Source: Candidatus Avoscillospira stercoripullorum
GTDB taxonomy: Bacteria > Bacillota > Clostridia > Oscillospirales > Oscillospiraceae
Length of the DNA: 11,718 bases
Assembly (NCBI GenBank): GCA_018712905.1
Contig: DVGD01000237.1
Location: forward strand, 1-11,718
Direction: 5' to 3'
The position numbers were made by a program, and so were the translations under genes. A model generated the notes under the pieces. The model searched no databases, was not told the DNA's origin, and saw only the letters and a list, made by a program, of their open reading frames with translations. Positions 6,466 to 11,718 of the stretch are shown here, piece after piece; positions within the stretch are counted from its first letter, which is position 1, and each line of letters begins with the position of its first letter.

Positions 6466-7035
6466 TTAGGATTGCCATTGAAAACCGGTGATGTCCGCCG
6501 TCAAGCAGCGGGCGCCGTCGTAGAGCACTTCACAGTGCACCGGAAGACCTCCTTCGTCCAGCCAGATCTCGAAGGTCATCGCTTCCTCGCCGTAGCCCAC
6601 AAGATAGGTGACCTTTTCCAGGGCGCCGTCCTGCCCGGCGGCGGAGATGTAGCCGCTCTGGAGGCACTGCCCCAAATGCCACGGAAACGTCATGGGCGCC
6701 AGGTTGCCCCCGGCCAGAGCGCCGAAGTCCAGCGCCGCGCCGTCAAATTCCACCGTGGCGCCGTCCTGGGACACGCTGGCCGTGATGCCTTGGATGGCCT
6801 CCGGCTCCACCACGGTGAGGGTGGTTTCTCCCTGGAGATCCACGGCGCAGTCCAGGGTGAAGGGATAGACGCGGCCGCCCAGGTCAGCGGTCACGGCGGC
6901 GGTGAAGGTGCAGCCGCCGGCCTCCATGAGGCCGGTGCGCAGATCCAGCGCCTTCTGGCTCAGGGTTCGTTCCTTGGCGGCGCAGCCGGTGAGGAGCACC
7001 GCCAGCAACAGTGGCAGGAGTCGTTTCTTCCACAA
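6466..7035 (-). CDS. Small lipoprotein, possibly GerS/YdcC-like (LolA-type fold)
   Basis: This is a 189-residue predicted lipoprotein. The N-terminus MWKKRLLPLLLAVLLTGC has a lipobox with the lipidated cysteine at C18, so the mature protein should sit on the outer face of the cytoplasmic membrane. The rest is beta-rich and of modest size, without membrane segments. Two to three further cysteines (for example C42) are present. No catalytic motif is visible. Its position between nnrD and alr matches the place of ydcC in Bacillus and gerS in C. difficile, where GerS is a lipoprotein needed for spore cortex modification and germination. That match is by position and lipoprotein character only. 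The start is TTG at 7033-7035, because an in-frame stop lies 9 nt upstream and no ATG fits; the ribosome binding site is poor. It begins 16 nt after the nnrD stop. Confidence 0.8.
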   Translation of the reverse strand: MWKKRLLPLLLAVLLTGCAAKERTLSQKALDLRTGLMEAGGCTFTAAVTADLGGRVYPFTLDCAVDLQGETTLTVVEPEAIQGITASVSQDGATVEFDGAALDFGALAGGNLAPMTFPWHLGQCLQSGYISAAGQDGALEKVTYLVGYGEEAMTFEIWLDEGGLPVHCEVLYDGARCLTADITGFQWQS

Positions 7036-7051
7036 GTTCCATCACATCCGC

Positions 7052-7912
7052 TCACGGCAAGAGTCGCGGAATGGCCTCCAGGAGATCTCCCGGCGCCAGG
7101 GCATACTGCCCCAGCCTGTCCGCCGCCAGATCCCCCGCACGGCCGTGGAGCCAGGCGCCGGCCGCCGCCGCCAACAGGGGCGGCACGCCTTGTCCCAGCA
7201 GCGCCGTGAGAATGCCCGCAAGCACGTCCCCGCTGCCGCCGGTGGCCATGCCGGCATTGCCGGTGCGATTGACAAACACCCGCTTGCCGTCGGTGACGAT
7301 GGTCTCGTGCCCCTTGCGGAGCACCACCGCGCCGGTCTTCTCCGATAGCGCCATGGCGCCTGCCAGGCGGTCGGCGGGCGCGTCCGGATAGAGCCTGCGA
7401 AACTCCCCCTCGTGGGGCGTGAGGATCACGGGACAGGCCGCCCCGCGCAATACATCTATATGCCCTGCCACGGCGTTTATGCCGTCGGCGTCCAGCACCA
7501 GGGGGCAGCGGCAGGCCTCGATGATCTTCGGGATGAGCTGATCCAAGTCCGCCGACCGCCCCAGGCCGGGGCCCAGGAGGCATGCGTCGGCGATTTTGAG
7601 CCGCTCTAAGATCGCCGGCAGAGCCTCCAGGGAGAGCTTGCCGCCGCAGTCAGGCAGAGGAAACACCATGGGCGCGGTGAGTTTCCCGGCCACTATGGGG
7701 TAGACCGCCCGGGGCACGCCGGTGAAGATGAGTCCTGCGCCGGTGCGAAGGGCAGCCCGGGCAGCCAGCACCGGCGCGCCGGTATAGCCCTCGGCGCCGC
7801 TCAGCAGCAGCACGCGGCCATAGTCGCCCTTGTGGGTGTCCTGCCTTCGCGGCGGGCAGGCCTTGCGCATGAGCGCGGCGGAGGTGCGGATGCAGACAGG
7901 AACAGAGATCAT
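7052..7912 (-). CDS. nnrD: ADP-dependent (S)-NAD(P)H-hydrate dehydratase
   Basis: This enzyme repairs damaged cofactors: it dehydrates the S form of NAD(P)HX back to NAD(P)H using ADP. The 286-residue protein has the ribokinase-like fold of the YjeF C-terminal domain. Visible motifs are K-G-D-Y-G-R-V-L-L-L-S-G-A near the start, L-L-G-P-G-L-G, L-D-A-D-G-I-N-A, L-T-P-H-E-G-E-F and the signature G-G-S-G-D-V-L-A-G with the conserved aspartate at D229. The N-terminal YjeF epimerase domain (NnrE) is absent, so this is a dehydratase-only form; an epimerase may be encoded elsewhere. The ATG at 7912 follows GGAGA by about 5 nt; an in-frame ATG at 7954 has no such site. It is the first gene of a minus-strand run with the lipoprotein, alr and mazF. 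Confidence 0.94.
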   Translation of the reverse strand: MISVPVCIRTSAALMRKACPPRRQDTHKGDYGRVLLLSGAEGYTGAPVLAARAALRTGAGLIFTGVPRAVYPIVAGKLTAPMVFPLPDCGGKLSLEALPAILERLKIADACLLGPGLGRSADLDQLIPKIIEACRCPLVLDADGINAVAGHIDVLRGAACPVILTPHEGEFRRLYPDAPADRLAGAMALSEKTGAVVLRKGHETIVTDGKRVFVNRTGNAGMATGGSGDVLAGILTALLGQGVPPLLAAAAGAWLHGRAGDLAADRLGQYALAPGDLLEAIPRLLP

Positions 7913-7957
7913 GGTTATCTCCTTTTCAGCGCGTTGAAACAGGTGGCCATTCATGCC

Positions 7958-8029
7958 ATCCCTACGGGTGCGGTGGGGCTATGGTACAGGCGGCGGCATG
8001 AGGGCATGCCGCCCTACAGGTGCGGCGGG
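7958..8029 (+). repeat. Intergenic palindromic repeats in the nnrD leader (copies B1 and B2)
   Basis: B1 is a partial copy, only the tail CCCTACGGGTGCGGTGGGG (7960-7978). B2 is complete: GGCGGCATG-AGGG-CATGCCGCC (7992-8013) followed by CTACAGGTGCGGCGGG (8014-8029). Both lie in the predicted 130-nt untranslated leader of nnrD. The stem sequence differs from copy A at several positions, but both arms changed together. Confidence 0.8.
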
Positions 8030-8047
8030 TAAGCGGACGATGGATTG

Positions 8048-8076
8048 ATTATACTCCATCAAATTCCTTCTTGCAA
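8048..8076 (-). promoter_or_regulatory. Predicted promoter of the nnrD-lipoprotein-alr-mazF operon
   Basis: On the minus strand TTGCAA (8071-8076) and a perfect TATAAT (8048-8053) are 17 nt apart. Transcription should begin near 8041, giving a leader of about 130 nt before nnrD. The -35 hexamer is its own reverse complement and also serves the opposite promoter (8071-8099). Confidence 0.75.
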
Positions 8077-8099
8077 GGGATTGGGAAGTGTGCTAGAAT
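8071..8099 (+). promoter_or_regulatory. Predicted promoter of the T-box-pheST transcript
   Basis: TTGCAA (8071-8076) and TAGAAT (8094-8099) are 17 nt apart, and TG at 8091-8092 makes an extended -10. Transcription should start near 8106, directly at the 5' end of the T-box leader. This fits a single promoter feeding the riboswitch. The -35 box is shared with the divergent nnrD promoter. Confidence 0.78.
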
Positions 8100-8105
8100 A
8101 AAGGG

Positions 8106-8348
8106 CGATACGAAAAAAGCGATGACCGAGCTGCCGAATATCCGCAAACGGCTCCAGAGAGGGCGGGGTTGCTGCAACCGCCTGCCGTGGATCCAAGGCC
8201 TTCCCTCGCGAGCCGCCGCCTGAACGGGTTTCCCTAGGGTGCGCCGGATGCCTCCGTTACGGGCGTTGAGTGCGCCGAATGGCGAATGGCGGGTGGTACC
8301 GCGGAAGATGAGTCTTTCGTCCCCAGGGGACGAGGGGCTTCTTTTTTT
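8106..8348 (+). promoter_or_regulatory. T-box riboswitch controlling pheST (probable Phe specifier)
   Basis: T-box leaders bind a tRNA and let transcription continue when it is uncharged. The conserved T-box sequence GGTGGTACCGCGG is at 8292-8304, preceded by GAATGGCG. Upstream is a long structured Stem I with an AGAGAGGG element near 8156-8163 and a distal GC hairpin. The context GAACGGGT-TTC-CCTAG (8222-8236) fits a specifier loop with TTC, a phenylalanine codon, at 8230-8232, as expected in front of pheS. The 3' part is a terminator (8304-8348). The leader's 5' end agrees with the promoter at 8071-8099. The family call is strong; the specifier register is inferred from context, and TTT one base earlier would also be Phe. 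Confidence 0.92.
8304..8348 (+). terminator. Regulated terminator of the T-box
   Basis: The palindrome CGTCCCCAGGGGACG (8318-8332) forms the inner stem and GAAG (8304-8307) with CTTC (8338-8341) can form the outer one, followed by seven T (8342-8348). The CGTCCCC arm is the part that would pair with the GGG of the T-box in the alternative antiterminator. Confidence 0.85.
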
Positions 8349-8364
8349 GCGCCCGATGAAAAGC

Positions 8365-8391
8365 GGGTCGATGGGAAATCGACCCCTACAG
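8365..8391 (+). repeat. GGGTCGAT palindrome with CTACAGG tail (copy C1)
   Basis: GGGTCGAT (8365-8372) and ATCGACCC (8378-8385) form an 8-bp stem with loop GGGAA, followed by CCTACAGGG. It differs from copies C2 and C3 by one base in the loop. Confidence 0.85.
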
Positions 8392-8416
8392 GGCATGCCG
8401 GGAATTACCTCTGCAC

Positions 8417-8444
8417 TTGTAGGGGCGGATGTCCTCATCCGCCC
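8417..8444 (-). repeat. CTACAGG-tail palindrome in reverse orientation (copy D)
   Basis: GGGCGGATG (8423-8431), loop TCCT, CATCCGCCC (8436-8444) form a 9-bp stem. It is preceded by TTGTAGG, so the tail lies on the other side and the element reads on the minus strand. The stem is close to copy A near alr. Confidence 0.8.
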
Positions 8445-8474
8445 GGCGGCTTTTCGTCCGCTTCCTTCGCGGTC

Positions 8475-8496
8475 GGGTCGATGGGAGATCGACCCC
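8475..8496 (+). repeat. GGGTCGAT palindrome lacking its tail (copy C2)
   Basis: The 22 nt from GGGTCGAT to ATCGACCCC are identical to copy C3 (8660-8681), but instead of TACAGGG the sequence runs straight into GAGACTGTC, the left end of the MITE-like element. Confidence 0.85.
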
Positions 8497-8658
8497 GAGA
8501 CTGTCAAAAAACCTCGCAGAAGATGTCCGGGACAGAGCAGCGGGGGGGTGTGTGCGGGGGGCAAAAAGCCCACCGCGCGTTCAATCAACAGGATTTTGAA
8601 ACTTTTTGAAAGTTTCAAAATCCGCACAGCGGGGCGAAAATACTTTTTCGACACGCTG
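8497..8658. mobile_element. MITE-like element of about 160 nt with imperfect terminal inverted repeats
   Basis: The left end AGACTGTCAAAAA (8498-8510) and the right end TTTTTCGACACGCT (8644-8657) are imperfect inverted repeats. In the middle is a perfect 15-bp palindrome, GGATTTTGAAACTTT (8591-8605) with AAAGTTTCAAAATCC (8609-8623), loop TTG. Another part holds two G-tracts of seven and six (8542-8548, 8556-8561). There is no coding sequence. The element is flanked by identical 22-nt copies C2 and C3. This looks like a small non-autonomous mobile or dispersed intergenic element. The boundaries and the mobility are inferred. Confidence 0.5.
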
Positions 8659-8659
8659 C

Positions 8660-8688
8660 GGGTCGATGGGAGATCGACCCCTACAGGG
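8660..8688 (+). repeat. GGGTCGAT palindrome with CTACAGG tail (copy C3)
   Basis: GGGTCGAT (8660-8667) and ATCGACCC (8673-8680) with loop GGGAG are followed by CTACAGGG. It is the closest repeat to pheS, 45 nt before its ribosome binding site. Confidence 0.85.
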
Positions 8689-8746
8689 TGCAGCAAATCA
8701 TTTCACCCAAAAAACCAATACTACATTATCATAAAGGAGATCGACT

Positions 8747-9772
8747 ATGAAAGAGCAGCTGGAAATCATCCGGCGCGAGGCATTGGCCGCCATGGATGAG
8801 GCCGCCGACAGCCAGGCGCTGGAGGCATTGCGCGTGAAGTACCTGGGCAAGAAGGGCGAGCTCACCGCCGTGCTCAAGCAGATGGGCAAGCTCTCCCCCG
8901 AGGAGCGCCCCGTCATGGGTCAGGTGGCCAACGCCGTCCGCGCCGACATTGAAGAAAAGCTCGAGGCCGTCAAGGCCAAGCTGGCCGCCAAGGCGCTGGA
9001 GGCAAAGCTTCAGGCCGAGGCCGTGGACGTGACCATCCCCGGCGTGCCGGTGACCCACGGCCACAAGCACCCCATGAGCATCGTGCTCGACGAGTGCAAG
9101 GACATCTTCGTGGAGATGGGCTTTGAAGTGGTGGAAGGCCCCGAGGTGGAGCTGGAGAGCTACAACTTCACCAAGCTCAACGCCGAGCCCGGCCACCCCT
9201 CCCGGGACTGGTCGGACACCTTCTACATCACCGAGGACAGCTCCGTCCTGCTGCGCACCCAGACCTCGCCCATGCAGGTGCGGGTGATGGAGCAGCGCAA
9301 GCCCCCCATTCGCATCGTCGCCCCCGGCCGCGTCTACCGCAAGGACGAGGTAGACGCCACCCACTCTCCCATGTTCCACCAGATGGAAGGTCTGGTGGTG
9401 GACGAGGGCATCACCATGTCCGACCTCAAGGGGTGCCTGGAGCAGATGGTCAAGAAGCTCTACGGCGCTGACTCCGTGGTGCGCTTCCGCCCCCACCACT
9501 TCCCCTTCACCGAGCCCAGCTGCGAGATGGACGTGCAGTGCTTCGAGTGCCACGGCGCCGGCTGCCGCACCTGCAAGGGCGAGGGCTGGATCGAGCTCCT
9601 GGGCGCTGGCATGGTGCACCCCAAGGTGCTCGAGTACTGCAACATCGACCCGGAAAAGTACTCCGGCTTTGCCTTCGGCGTGGGCGTGGAGCGCATGACC
9701 ATGCGCCGCTTCCAGATCAGCGATCTGCGGCTCCTGTTTGAAAACGACATCCGCTTCCTGTCTCAGTTCTAA
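8747..9772 (+). CDS. pheS: Phenylalanyl-tRNA synthetase alpha subunit
   Basis: PheS carries the class II catalytic core of the alpha2-beta2 enzyme that charges tRNA-Phe with phenylalanine. The 341-residue protein opens with a coiled-coil arm (about 1-90, charged and Ala-rich) that contacts tRNA. The catalytic domain follows, with the T-Q-T-S-P-M region, motif 2 G-R-V-Y-R-K-D-E at 194-201 followed by H-Q-M-E-G at 211-215, and motif 3 G-V-G-V-E-R at about 311-316. A four-cysteine knuckle, C265-x2-C268-x4-C273-x2-C276, sits inside the catalytic domain and could bind zinc. I believe this is common in Firmicute PheS. The ATG at 8747 follows AAAGGAGA by 6 nt. Expression is probably governed by the T-box upstream, and pheT follows after 19 nt. 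Confidence 0.97.
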   Translation: MKEQLEIIRREALAAMDEAADSQALEALRVKYLGKKGELTAVLKQMGKLSPEERPVMGQVANAVRADIEEKLEAVKAKLAAKALEAKLQAEAVDVTIPGVPVTHGHKHPMSIVLDECKDIFVEMGFEVVEGPEVELESYNFTKLNAEPGHPSRDWSDTFYITEDSSVLLRTQTSPMQVRVMEQRKPPIRIVAPGRVYRKDEVDATHSPMFHQMEGLVVDEGITMSDLKGCLEQMVKKLYGADSVVRFRPHHFPFTEPSCEMDVQCFECHGAGCRTCKGEGWIELLGAGMVHPKVLEYCNIDPEKYSGFAFGVGVERMTMRRFQISDLRLLFENDIRFLSQF

Positions 9773-9791
9773 TAGAAAGGGGAATATTACG

Positions 9792-11718
9792 ATGAATCTC
9801 TCCAGAAAATGGCTGGGCGAATTTGTGGACGTGGACGCAAACGACAAGGAATTCGCCGAGATTATGACCATGGCCGGCTCCAAGGTGGAGACCTACGAGC
9901 GCCTGGATTCCGAAATCAAAAACGTGGTGGTGGGCAAGGTGCTCTCCATGACCCGCCACGAAAACTCCGACCACATGTGGGTCTGCCAGGTGGATGTGGG
10001 CAAGGACGAGCCGGTGCAGATCGTCACCGGCGCGCAGAACGTCCACGAGGGCGACCTGGTGCCCGCCGCGCTGCACAACTCCTACCTCCCCGGCGGCGTG
10101 CACATCACCAAGGGCAAGCTCCGCGGCGTTGCCTCCAACGGCATGCTCTGCTCCCTCAAGGAGCTGGGACTGACCCTCAACGACTTCCCCTATGCCATCG
10201 AAGACGGCATCTGGATCCTCCAGGAGGACTGCACCGTCGGTCAGGACATCAACGAGGTCATCGGCAACGACGACACCGTGGTGGAATTTGAAATCACCAA
10301 CAACCGCCCCGACTGCTTCAGCCTCATCGGCCTGGCACGGGAGGCCGCCGCGGCCTTCAACCAGCCCCTGCGCCGCCACGAGCCCGTGGTGAAGGGCGGC
10401 GGCAACGGTTCCCTCCCCGACCTCCTGGACGTGGAAGTGCCCGCCGAGGATCTTTGCAGCCGCTACACTGCCCGGATGGTGCGCAACGTGAAGATCGCCC
10501 CCTCCCCCAAGTGGCTGCGCCAGCGGCTGCGCTCGGCCGGCGTGCGCCCCATCAACAACATCGTCGACATCACCAACTACGTGATGATCGAGTACGGCCA
10601 GCCCATGCACGCCTTTGACTACCGCTATGTGAAGGGCGGCAAGATCATTGTCCGCCGCGCCGAGGCGGGTGAGACCCTCACCACCCTGGACGGCAACGTC
10701 CGTCCCCTGAAGCCCGGCATGCTGGTCATCGCCGACGAGACCCGCCCGGTGGGCTTGGCCGGCATCATGGGCGGCGAGAACAGCGAAATCGTGGACGACA
10801 CCGTGGACGTGGTCTTCGAGTCGGCCAACTTCAACGGCACCTCCATCCGCCAGACTGCCCTGGCGCTGGGCATGCGCACCGAAGCCTCGGCCAAGTTTGA
10901 GAAGAACCTGGATCCCCTGAACACCCTGCCTGCCGTTGATCGCGCCTGCGAGCTGGTGGAGCTGCTGGGCGCCGGTGAAGTCCTGGACGGCGTCATCGAC
11001 ATTTTGAACTTTGTGCCCCAGCCGGTGGAGCTTCCCCTGGAGGTGGACAAGATCAACCACCTTTTGGGTCTGACCCTCTCCGAGGCGGAGATGGTGGAAT
11101 ACCTCCGCCGCCTGGAGATCCCTGTGGAAAACGGCATGGTCAAGGTGCCCTCCTGGCGGTCTGACTTAAAGTGCATGAACGACATCGCCGAGGAGGTGGC
11201 GCGGCTCTACGGCTACAACCGCATCCCCACCACCCTGCCCCACGGCGCCACCACCCAGGGCGGCTACTCCGCCGAGGCCATCCTCGCCCAGAAGGCCGGC
11301 ATCCTCGCCCGGGGCATGGGCTACTCCGAGATTCTCACCTATTCCTTCGACTCCCCCAAGATGTTCGACGCCATCCGTCTGCCCGCGGACAGTCCCCTGC
11401 GCAGCACCGTAAAGATCCTCAACCCCCTGGGCGAGGACACCTCCGTCATGCGCACCACCGCCCTGCCCGCCATGCTGGAGACGCTGCAGCGCAATGTGGC
11501 CTTCCACAACAAGGCCGCCAAGTTCTATGAGGTGGCCACCATCTACCTGCCCAAGGAAGGCCAGACCCTGCCCGATGAGCCGAAGGTGCTCTCCCTGGGC
11601 GCCTACGGCGCGGGCGTCAACTTCTTCACCATGAAGGGTGAGCTGGAAGCCATGCTCCGCTGCCTGGGGCTCCAGGATCCCACCTACACCGCCGTTACCG
11701 ACGATCCCAGCTTCCACC
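9792..11718 (+). CDS. pheT: Phenylalanyl-tRNA synthetase beta subunit (C-terminus cut by window edge)
   Basis: PheT pairs with PheS, binds tRNA-Phe and edits mischarged Tyr-tRNA-Phe. The visible 642 residues show the expected order. The EMAP/OB-fold tRNA-binding domain is at about 40-150 (V-V-V-G-K-V-L, Q-I-V-T-G-A-Q-N-V). The B3/4 editing domain lies between about 205 and 385 (G-V-R-P-I-N-N-I-V-D-I-T-N-Y, G-Q-P-M-H-A-F-D, I-M-G-G-E-N-S). The B5 domain is at about 410-476 (P-S-W-R-S-D-L, E-E-V-A-R-L-Y-G-Y-N), followed by the start of the inactive synthetase-like core. The C-terminal ferredoxin-like anticodon-binding domain would lie outside the window, as family members run to about 800 residues. 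The ATG at 9792 follows AAAGGGGA by 8 nt. The frame is open throughout. Confidence 0.97.
   Translation, partial: MNLSRKWLGEFVDVDANDKEFAEIMTMAGSKVETYERLDSEIKNVVVGKVLSMTRHENSDHMWVCQVDVGKDEPVQIVTGAQNVHEGDLVPAALHNSYLPGGVHITKGKLRGVASNGMLCSLKELGLTLNDFPYAIEDGIWILQEDCTVGQDINEVIGNDDTVVEFEITNNRPDCFSLIGLAREAAAAFNQPLRRHEPVVKGGGNGSLPDLLDVEVPAEDLCSRYTARMVRNVKIAPSPKWLRQRLRSAGVRPINNIVDITNYVMIEYGQPMHAFDYRYVKGGKIIVRRAEAGETLTTLDGNVRPLKPGMLVIADETRPVGLAGIMGGENSEIVDDTVDVVFESANFNGTSIRQTALALGMRTEASAKFEKNLDPLNTLPAVDRACELVELLGAGEVLDGVIDILNFVPQPVELPLEVDKINHLLGLTLSEAEMVEYLRRLEIPVENGMVKVPSWRSDLKCMNDIAEEVARLYGYNRIPTTLPHGATTQGGYSAEAILAQKAGILARGMGYSEILTYSFDSPKMFDAIRLPADSPLRSTVKILNPLGEDTSVMRTTALPAMLETLQRNVAFHNKAAKFYEVATIYLPKEGQTLPDEPKVLSLGAYGAGVNFFTMKGELEAMLRCLGLQDPTYTAVTDDPSFH

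Larger units (their letters stand above)
8349..8746 (+). other. Gene-free spacer of about 400 nt between T-box terminator and pheS, filled with repeats
   Basis: I see no real gene here. Open frames on both strands run across palindromes and the T-box, with no ribosome binding site or recognisable product. The stretch holds three copies of a GGGTCGAT palindrome, one reversed copy of the CTACAGG-tail family, and a MITE-like element, each listed separately. It ends with the pheS ribosome binding site AAAGGAGA at 8733-8740. No second convincing promoter is visible between the terminator and pheS, so pheST should depend on read-through of the T-box. Confidence 0.75.

Noticed and set aside
7031..7044. 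ATG at 7042-7044 on minus as the lipoprotein start
   Set aside because: That ATG is in a different frame, which gives an Arg/His-rich shadow product without a lipobox. The TTG frame gives a clean lipoprotein signal.
8365..8688. Repeated GGGTCGAT units as a possible CRISPR array
   Set aside because: Only three copies at irregular spacing (110 and 185 nt), each a self-complementary hairpin, one with a different tail, and no cas genes.
8049..8799. Frames of 215 (minus) and 186 (plus) codons across the T-box and repeats
   Set aside because: They run over a structured RNA leader and palindromic repeats, have no ribosome binding site, and their translations follow the repeat pattern.
8729..11060. 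Long minus-strand frames of 384 and 447 codons opposite pheS and pheT
   Set aside because: Antisense to the synthetase genes; composition is that of GC-rich shadow frames.

Overview
The window looks like chromosomal core DNA from a GC-rich, low-branching clostridial Firmicute, most likely an Oscillospiraceae-type gut anaerobe. The evidence is the gene families and their order: a MurT/GatD pair, a NdoA-type MazF beside alanine racemase, a T-box leader in front of pheST, an S-layer-homology/NlpC-P60 wall protein, strong AGGAGG ribosome binding sites, and small palindromic intergenic repeats. This placement is inference from family recognition; no search was run. I see no rRNA, tRNA, CRISPR array, prophage or transposase gene.

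Layout. (1) 1-1916, minus strand: murT followed by gatD (cut by the window edge), the two-subunit enzyme that amidates glutamate in lipid II. (2) 1917-2063: a divergent promoter region. (3) 2064-4156, plus strand: xth/exoA (exodeoxyribonuclease III family), then with a 2-nt gap a secreted SLH-SH3b-NlpC/P60 protein. (4) 4149-4604, minus: a small unrecognised protein converging on the wall protein. Its coding sequence contains what looks like the wall gene's transcription terminator. (5) 4651-7912, minus: nnrD, a small lipoprotein, alr and mazF/ndoA, closed by a clear terminator. This order resembles the acpS-ydcC-alr-ndoAI-ndoA block of Bacillus and the gerS-alr2 region of Clostridioides difficile, but no antitoxin gene is visible between alr and mazF. 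(6) 8048-8099: back-to-back promoters for the nnrD operon and for pheST that appear to share one palindromic -35 hexamer. (7) 8106-8348: a T-box riboswitch with a plausible Phe (TTC) specifier. (8) 8349-8746: almost 400 bases with no gene, made of palindromic repeats and one MITE-like element, lying between the T-box terminator and pheS. (9) 8747-11718, plus: pheS and pheT (pheT cut by the edge).

How the genes fit together. Three parts serve the cell wall: MurT/GatD amidate lipid II, Alr makes D-alanine for the stem peptide, and the NlpC/P60 protein probably cuts stem peptides while held to the wall by SLH repeats. NnrD repairs hydrated NAD(P)H. PheST charges tRNA-Phe, and its level is probably set by uncharged tRNA-Phe through the T-box. 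The least ordinary features are the shared -35 promoter pair, the repeat-filled gap between T-box and pheS, the antitoxin-less MazF, and a family of intergenic hairpins whose stems change in a compensated way while a CTACAGG tail stays constant.
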